Source: Candidatus Pacearchaeota archaeon ex4484_31 (GTDB taxonomy: Archaea > Nanobdellota > Nanobdellia > Pacearchaeales > UBA284). Taken from it: a DNA stretch of 9,019 nt. Below the pieces are notes generated by a model. It was not told where the DNA came from and did no database searches. It worked only from the letters and a program-made list of their open reading frames with translations. A program made the position numbers and the translations under genes. Each line of letters opens with the position of its first letter. Position 1 is the first letter of the stretch. The DNA lies in NCBI GenBank assembly GCA_002254805.1, contig NJDW01000007.1, forward strand, positions 1-9,019. Direction: 5' to 3'. Below are positions 6,154 to 9,019 of the stretch, one piece after another.

Positions 6154-6246
6154 GCACAACATATCGCAAATATGCAAGTTTGAGCAAAGCTCAAATCTGA
6201 GTGGAGCAATCTTTGATTGTGAAACCGCATATTTGCTGTTAGTTGC
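6154..6246 (+). other. attC-like recombination site (imperfect inverted repeat with two internal hairpins)
   Basis: Layout: R''-like GCACAAC (6154-6160); 5-nt spacer ATATC; L'' GCAAATATGC (6166-6175); L' GCATATTTGC (6227-6236), its perfect 10-bp complement; one T; R'-like GTTAGTT (6238-6244, followed by GC). Between the arms are two hairpins: TTTGAGC-AAA-GCTCAAA (6179-6195) and CAATC-TTT-GATTG (6207-6219). Integron attC sites have this order, R''=RYYYAAC and R'=GTTRRRY; here each box matches 6 of 7 and keeps the invariant AAC/GTT. Spacers of 5 and 1 nt are asymmetric, whereas classical sites have about 5-6 nt on both sides. It follows a gene on the same strand, as cassettes do. Alternatives: a structured RNA or another inverted-repeat element. 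No integrase gene is in the window. Confidence 0.45.
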
Positions 6247-6261
6247 CCCCGACAGTAATAA

Positions 6262-6290
6262 GGCTCACGAAGTAAGCCGAAGAGTTCAAG
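6262..6290 (+). repeat. GAA-loop hairpin plus GAAGAGTT(S)AAG motif, second copy
   Basis: GGCT-C-AC (6262-6268), loop GAA, GT-A-AGCC (6272-6278) forms a hairpin with one C/A mismatch. It is followed by GAAGAGTTCAAG (6279-6290). The spacer before the previous gene has the same order: a GAA-loop hairpin ending at 5465, then GAAGAGTTGAAG (5466-5477). The copies lie 59 and 65 nt ahead of the next ATG. Together they suggest a degenerate repeat family in the island spacers. Confidence 0.45.
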
Positions 6291-6323
6291 GCGCCGAGCT
6301 GAAAATAAAAATAAAGATAAAAA

Positions 6324-6333
6324 CTTATAAATA
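6324..6333 (+). promoter_or_regulatory. TATA box for the 138-aa gene
   Basis: CTTATAAATA, centred 26 nt upstream of ATG 6355, within an A-rich run. A leaderless transcript is predicted. Confidence 0.6.
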
Positions 6334-6354
6334 TAAAAACATTCCTTTAAAAAT

Positions 6355-6771
6355 ATGAGCAATCAATTGTTTTTTGTTCCAGTTAGAAGAGGGTTGAATG
6401 AGGCAGTGATAATCGTTGAAGCTAAAAATCTAAGAGAAGCTATAAACTACATAAAACAATTACCAGAATATTATAAGAACTTTAATAAATTAAACTGGGA
6501 TAAACAACAAGAACTGGGACCAGTTCTAGTTTTGGAAGAGGAGTTTTGTAAAATGTGGAGATTTAAACAAGAAAGATTCCCAGAAAAAATACCACCATGC
6601 AAACACAGAAAGGAATCAAAAAAATTCTTAGAATGGTTGTGTAATGGTATTGATGAAAGAGAAGTTGAAGATAATAGATGCATAATTCATAGGCCTTATT
6701 TCAAATCTGATTTGCCAGAAGATTGTCCATATTTAAAAAAAGACTCCCCATACATAGAATTTCTAGATTAA
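6355..6771 (+). CDS. Hypothetical cysteine-containing soluble protein
   Basis: 138 aa, not recognised. The N-terminal 60 residues suggest a small alpha/beta unit (strands F-F-V-P-V and V-I-I-V-E, then a helix L-R-E-A-I-N-Y-I). The second half has five cysteines (65, 82, 96, 109, 124) and histidines 84 and 112, including P-C-K-H and R-C-I-I-H. This could bind zinc, but the spacing fits no finger that I know. Many charged residues and no membrane segment indicate a cytosolic protein. The start is set by a TATA box 26 nt upstream and there is no Shine-Dalgarno, consistent with leaderless translation. It lies downstream of the attC-like element and could be a second cassette, but no comparable site follows it. 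Confidence 0.7.
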   Translation: MSNQLFFVPVRRGLNEAVIIVEAKNLREAINYIKQLPEYYKNFNKLNWDKQQELGPVLVLEEEFCKMWRFKQERFPEKIPPCKHRKESKKFLEWLCNGIDEREVEDNRCIIHRPYFKSDLPEDCPYLKKDSPYIEFLD

Positions 6772-6776
6772 TTTTG

Positions 6777-6799
6777 CGAGGCGCCCACGCAAGGGCTCG
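6777..6799 (+). other. GC-rich hairpin after the 138-aa gene
   Basis: CGAG (6777-6780) pairs with CTCG (6796-6799) and CCC (6784-6786) with GGG (6793-6795), leaving a GCG bulge and an ACGCAA loop. A T5 run starts 10 nt later (6809-6813), so it may end the upstream transcript, though that T run is also part of the next promoter. GC content stands out against the AT-rich surroundings. Confidence 0.4.
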
Positions 6800-6810
6800 A
6801 ACGATATGTT

Positions 6811-6820
6811 TTTATATTTA
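6811..6820 (+). promoter_or_regulatory. TATA box for the 171-aa gene
   Basis: TTTATATTTA, centred about 22-23 nt upstream of ATG 6838. This predicts a transcript starting at or very near the ATG. Confidence 0.5.
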
Positions 6821-6837
6821 ACCACTTCTATAAAATT

Positions 6838-7353
6838 ATGAGGTTTGAATTTGAATCTTTAGATCAGGTCCCATTAGAAATGTATTATGACTTTAGCGAA
6901 GGACCTTTAGATCCTAAAATTGTAAAATTAGTAAAAGCTATCAACTATTTTGGAATAGAAACAAAAGCATCTTGTCAAGGACATTTGCGTAGAGGCCATC
7001 CTTTTCCTTGGGTAAGTATATGGCCACCAATCCATCCAGATAGTGATCCAAAAAAATTAGAGGCATTAAGAAAAATAGATCTTAAGCACGAACCAGATGT
7101 TTATCGAAGACGATTTATAGAACAGGAGATAAAATCGTTAGAAAAGGGCATCGATTTTTATCAAATAATTCAGGAATATAATTCTAACAATGCTGTTAAA
7201 TGGCGCATAGATGGGACTTGGTTGAGACCAACTACAGAAGCAAGAAATCTTCAACAATTGATTTCTTTGCAACAAGATGCAGAAAAATTAGCCGAGTATA
7301 TTTTTGAAAGATCATTAGCGAAGTCCGATATGTGTGTTAGGTTTAGACAATAG
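6838..7353 (+). CDS. Hypothetical protein with an S-C-x-G-H motif (weak Tyw3-like resemblance)
   Basis: 171 aa, soluble. Residues 27-60 read as a helix (I-V-K-L-V-K-A-I-N-Y-F), then G39-I-E-T-K-A-S45-C46-Q-G48-H49-L, then H54-P-F-P-W58-V-S-I. The order V-x-x-I-N-x-x-G-I-x-T-x-x-S-C-x-G-H recalls the S-C-S-G core of Tyw3/Taw3 wyosine-synthesis proteins and also unrelated phage-type small proteins with S-C-x-G-H. The rest (80-170) is helical and charged and lacks other Tyw3 features, so I do not assign that function. Nine of 15 leucines use TTA, against none of 12 in the first 117 codons of rfcS, which suggests a different origin. Own TATA box, no SD. Confidence 0.72.
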   Translation: MRFEFESLDQVPLEMYYDFSEGPLDPKIVKLVKAINYFGIETKASCQGHLRRGHPFPWVSIWPPIHPDSDPKKLEALRKIDLKHEPDVYRRRFIEQEIKSLEKGIDFYQIIQEYNSNNAVKWRIDGTWLRPTTEARNLQQLISLQQDAEKLAEYIFERSLAKSDMCVRFRQ

Positions 7354-7407
7354 CTTTAAGGGAGCAAGAAAGTCGCGAGTGGCTTTGCGATTTGAGTAAA
7401 AACGAGT

Positions 7408-7430
7408 GAAAAAAGAAAAGCTGTTTTTTC
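7408..7430 (+). terminator. Hairpin/T-tract terminator after the 171-aa gene
   Basis: GAAAAAA (7408-7414) pairs with TTTTTTC (7424-7430) across a GAAAAGCTG loop, and the second arm is itself a T6 run. This fits oligo-T termination in archaea. The preceding 50 nt hold a weak GCAA/TTGC hairpin around the palindrome TCGCGA (7373-7378). Confidence 0.45.
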
Positions 7431-7470
7431 TCAATAAAAATTGAAAGCTTTTTTGATTTCTTACATTAAA

Positions 7471-7480
7471 ATTTTTAAAT
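7471..7480 (+). promoter_or_regulatory. TATA box that fixes the start of the 96-aa gene
   Basis: ATTTTTAAAT, centred about 25 nt upstream of ATG 7501 and only 13 nt upstream of the in-frame ATG 7489. By the spacing seen at the other genes it selects 7501 as a leaderless start. Confidence 0.5.
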
Positions 7481-7500
7481 GGAAAGCCATGCTTATTACT

Positions 7501-7791
7501 ATGTTAGTAAATCCTTTCATAGGAAAAAAGGAATGCTTTTATGGCTTCCTAGACAGAGATGGAACTATATACTTAGGTAGCCAGGACAGTCAGAGATATA
7601 ACAGAAATCTAAATAGAGTTATACTTGTAAAAGGCAAACAATCTAAACTTGAAAGAGCAATAGGAATAGCAATAATTAGTAAGGAAGGAAAGGGAAGATT
7701 AATTTCTAAACGTTTTAATCCCTTCAGAGCTCTCTTCAGAGAAGTTTACACTGTTTATCATTACTGTCCAGAACTCATAGAAAAAGAATAA
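7501..7791 (+). CDS. Hypothetical small basic protein, last gene of the island
   Basis: 96 aa from ATG 7501. The frame is open further upstream (in-frame ATG 7489, TTG 7441), but the TATA box at 7471-7480 lies inside that extension, so 7501 is preferred. The protein looks like a small beta-rich domain: F-Y-G-F-L-D-R-D-G-T-I-Y-L-G (13-26) suggests a beta hairpin, and R-V-I-L-V-K-G and A-I-G-I-A-I-I-S are further strands. Basic overall, two cysteines (12, 89), no membrane segment. I do not recognise a family. It ends in an A-rich stretch and converges on the surface-protein gene with only 32 nt between the stops. Confidence 0.62.
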   Translation: MLVNPFIGKKECFYGFLDRDGTIYLGSQDSQRYNRNLNRVILVKGKQSKLERAIGIAIISKEGKGRLISKRFNPFRALFREVYTVYHYCPELIEKE

Positions 7792-7812
7792 AAAAGAAAA
7801 AAAGAAAAAAAA
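7790..7812 (-). terminator. T-tract terminator for the surface-protein gene
   Basis: On the minus strand, T8 (7812-7805), T7 (7803-7797) and T6 (7795-7790) runs, broken by single C residues, begin 11 nt after the TAA at 7824. Tandem oligo-T runs are a typical archaeal terminator. They overlap the stop codon of the convergent gene. Confidence 0.7.
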
Positions 7813-7823
7813 TCTTTAGGTTT

Positions 7824-8861
7824 TTAGTAGTAGCTTTCTTCTTCTGACTTGATCTCTGGAGCTTTCTGCTTTACAAGTAATACTGCTAACAAAACAATGA
7901 TTGCAACTGCTAAGGCTATGGCTACAATCATCAATACTGTTTCCCAGTCTATAGCTTCAGTAACTAGTTCTTTTTCCTTTTCTATTGCTGGAGCTGGAAC
8001 TTCGTTTTCTTTAACTACCTTAAATGTAATTACTTTCTTTGTAGAAACCTCATTGTTGTATGCTTTTACTATCATTTCATAGCTTTTTGCTTCTGCATCG
8101 TAAGGCAGGTTTATAGGAACAATGATCTTTGCTGTATCACTATAGCTATTATCATAGCTGCCAATGTCTCCAACATAAACGTTTCTTTCTATTCCTAGTT
8201 CAGGAACAGAGAGCTTGACAAAAACGTCTTCTGCTAAATGGTTTCCAAAGTTCTTGATAACAACATCGGCATAAACTCTTGTTCCAGCCTTGAATTCATT
8301 GCTTTTTCCTTTAGAAGACCAAAGATCAACACTCAAAATTTTAAGTAAGTTGGCTGTTCTTTGTACTGTCAATGCTATGGAAGCTTCATCACAGCCGCTT
8401 AAGTCCTTTTTTGTTTCAATCTTTACATACAAAGTGTATTCATCTCTTGCATCAATGTCCGAAGGAATACTTAATACAAGAACCTTACTATATTGCACTC
8501 CTTCAAATACATCAAACTTTCCTGTTACAGCTTCGATTTCTTCTCTGTATCCTGAAATCCAAGCCCTTACTTTTACATTTTCTATGTCTCTGTTAGCTCT
8601 GAACACAACCCTTACTTCCATGTTTGTTCCTCTTTCTATTGCTGGAACACTGTACTGATAGCCATCACAATCATCAGCTATGTAAGTGTAACAGTGCCAA
8701 ACAGCATTTCCATTGATGTAAACAGTCATTTCTTTTATGTCACTAACTTCACTTGCCTTTACATTCACTGTACTTGCTGTAAACAATAGAAAGACCAAAG
8801 CAGTTATCAAAACAAAACTTTTTTTCATTTTTCCTTCCATTTTTATTTGTTTTGTTTTCAT
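7824..8861 (-). CDS. Secreted, membrane-anchored surface protein with CARDB-like domain (S-layer-like)
   Basis: A 345-aa predicted envelope protein. N-terminal signal peptide: basic M-K-K (12-14), hydrophobic core about 16-30, cleavage probably near V-K-A-S (34-37). Residues about 45-168 are beta-rich, with C57, C65 and C157 that could form a disulfide outside the cell. Residues 174-283 resemble a CARDB/APHP beta-sandwich: V-x-x-V-I-K-N-F-G-N-x-x-A-E-D-V-x-V-K-L-S-V-P-E-L-G. A Pro/Glu-rich stalk (286-306) precedes one membrane helix (about 309-330) and a short tail ending E-S-Y-Y. Topology is outside-facing with a C-terminal anchor. Likely role is cell-surface structure, by analogy only. The start may instead be ATG 8828 (residue 12), which has GGAAGG a few nt upstream and gives a more usual signal peptide. 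Promoter at 8900-8891. Confidence 0.78.
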   Translation of the reverse strand: MKTKQIKMEGKMKKSFVLITALVFLLFTASTVNVKASEVSDIKEMTVYINGNAVWHCYTYIADDCDGYQYSVPAIERGTNMEVRVVFRANRDIENVKVRAWISGYREEIEAVTGKFDVFEGVQYSKVLVLSIPSDIDARDEYTLYVKIETKKDLSGCDEASIALTVQRTANLLKILSVDLWSSKGKSNEFKAGTRVYADVVIKNFGNHLAEDVFVKLSVPELGIERNVYVGDIGSYDNSYSDTAKIIVPINLPYDAEAKSYEMIVKAYNNEVSTKKVITFKVVKENEVPAPAIEKEKELVTEAIDWETVLMIVAIALAVAIIVLLAVLLVKQKAPEIKSEEESYY

Positions 8862-8890
8862 TTTTTGTTATTATTTTGTAGTTAAAACGC

Positions 8891-8900
8891 TTTTTAAATC
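8891..8900 (-). promoter_or_regulatory. TATA box for the surface-protein gene
   Basis: The minus strand reads GATTTAAAAA. It predicts a start near 8869, that is a leader of about 8 nt to ATG 8861 or about 41 nt to ATG 8828. The long leader with an SD-like GGAAGG would suit a highly expressed surface protein. Confidence 0.5.
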
Positions 8901-8945
8901 TTTCTGTTTTTGATTTTTTGTTGTTACTGATTGGAAATAACAAAC

Positions 8946-8960
8946 AAAAAAACGGAAAAA
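8946..8960 (-). terminator. T-tract terminator of the partial gene at the right edge
   Basis: On the minus strand a T5 run (8960-8956) and a T7 run (8952-8946) follow the TAA at 8977 by 16-30 nt. Otherwise 8862-8976 holds only this and the promoter of the surface-protein gene. Confidence 0.55.
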
Positions 8961-8976
8961 GCAGTGAAATGTAAAA

Positions 8977-9019
8977 TTAGTTGAGCCAACTTACTTTAAC
9001 TTCATCGCTTCTTTGATAA
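8977..9019 (-). CDS. C-terminal end of an unknown gene, cut by window edge
   Basis: The last 14 codons of a minus-strand frame are open to the right edge and end in TAA at 8979-8977; the visible end reads Y-Q-R-S-D-E-V-K-V-S-W-L-N. The T-tract terminator just downstream supports a real gene end. The other two minus frames have early stops or no such terminator spacing. Too little remains to name a family. Confidence 0.45.
   Translation of the reverse strand, partial: YQRSDEVKVSWLN

Noticed and set aside
5909..6187. Minus-strand frames across the 3' part of the 199-aa gene and the attC-like element
   Set aside because: They overlap a gene with its own promoter, show no promoter of their own, and pass through the inverted repeat.
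6777..6815. A second attC site after the 138-aa gene
   Set aside because: There is a GC-rich hairpin, but no R''/R' pair of AAC/GTT boxes flanks it; it fits a terminator or plain hairpin better.
6838..7353. Naming the 171-aa protein Tyw3/Taw3
   Set aside because: Only one short motif matches; length and the remaining sequence do not fit well enough.
7336..7388. GTTAGGT (7336-7342) matching GTTRRRY near the end of the 171-aa gene
   Set aside because: It lies within the coding sequence with no complementary R'' or L arms nearby; the downstream GCAA/TTGC hairpin is weak.
1..9019. CRISPR arrays, tRNA or rRNA genes, insertion sequences, integrase
   Set aside because: I saw no regularly spaced direct repeats, cloverleaf or rRNA-like stretches, transposase or tyrosine-recombinase motifs.

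Overview
The window is archaeal DNA. It carries both clamp-loader genes of archaeal type (RFC small and large subunits). It is AT-rich, and most genes or operons have a TATA box centred about 25 nt upstream of the ATG, the spacing of leaderless archaeal transcripts. T-tract terminators follow several genes. The compact layout, the short RFC large subunit, a small membrane-anchored CARDB-type surface protein and many unassignable small proteins suggest a DPANN lineage (Woesearchaeota/Pacearchaeota-like). That placement is inference; there is no rRNA gene to confirm it.

Layout on the minus strand, read from right to left: the last residues of an unknown gene (8977-9019); a secreted, membrane-anchored CARDB-like surface protein (7824-8861); then, after the plus-strand block, a short coiled-coil protein (5046-5312) coupled to a protein that carries only the N-terminal domain of a VirB11/GspE-type secretion ATPase (4391-5044). 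These are followed by rfcS (3379-4359), rfcL (2263-3372), a uridine-kinase family P-loop kinase (1623-2261) and a DUF457/YdjM-like membrane protein (1104-1613). Spacings from 5312 down to 1104 are 1, 31, 6, 1 and 9 nt, so this looks like one co-directional operon with an internal promoter before rfcS. A separate small unit follows: a two-TM protein (748-1041) 1 nt ahead of a PD-(D/E)XK restriction-modification protein that runs off the left edge (1-746, no stop).

The interval 5313-7791 is different. Four plus-strand genes (5536-6135, 6355-6771, 6838-7353, 7501-7791) of unknown function are set between two minus-strand blocks. Each has its own promoter, and TTA leucine codons are frequent in them but absent from the start of rfcS. 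The spacers hold structured DNA: a three-way-junction fold with GAA loops (5426-5474), a related hairpin plus shared GAAGAGTT motif (6262-6290), and a 93-bp element (6154-6246) whose R''/L''/L'/R' layout resembles an integron attC site placed just after a gene. I read this interval as a cassette-like accessory island; the integron interpretation is the most interesting and least certain point.

Functionally, rfcS and rfcL together make the PCNA clamp loader. The kinase belongs to pyrimidine salvage. The surface protein is likely envelope structure. The restriction gene is defence. The island genes have no function I can assign.
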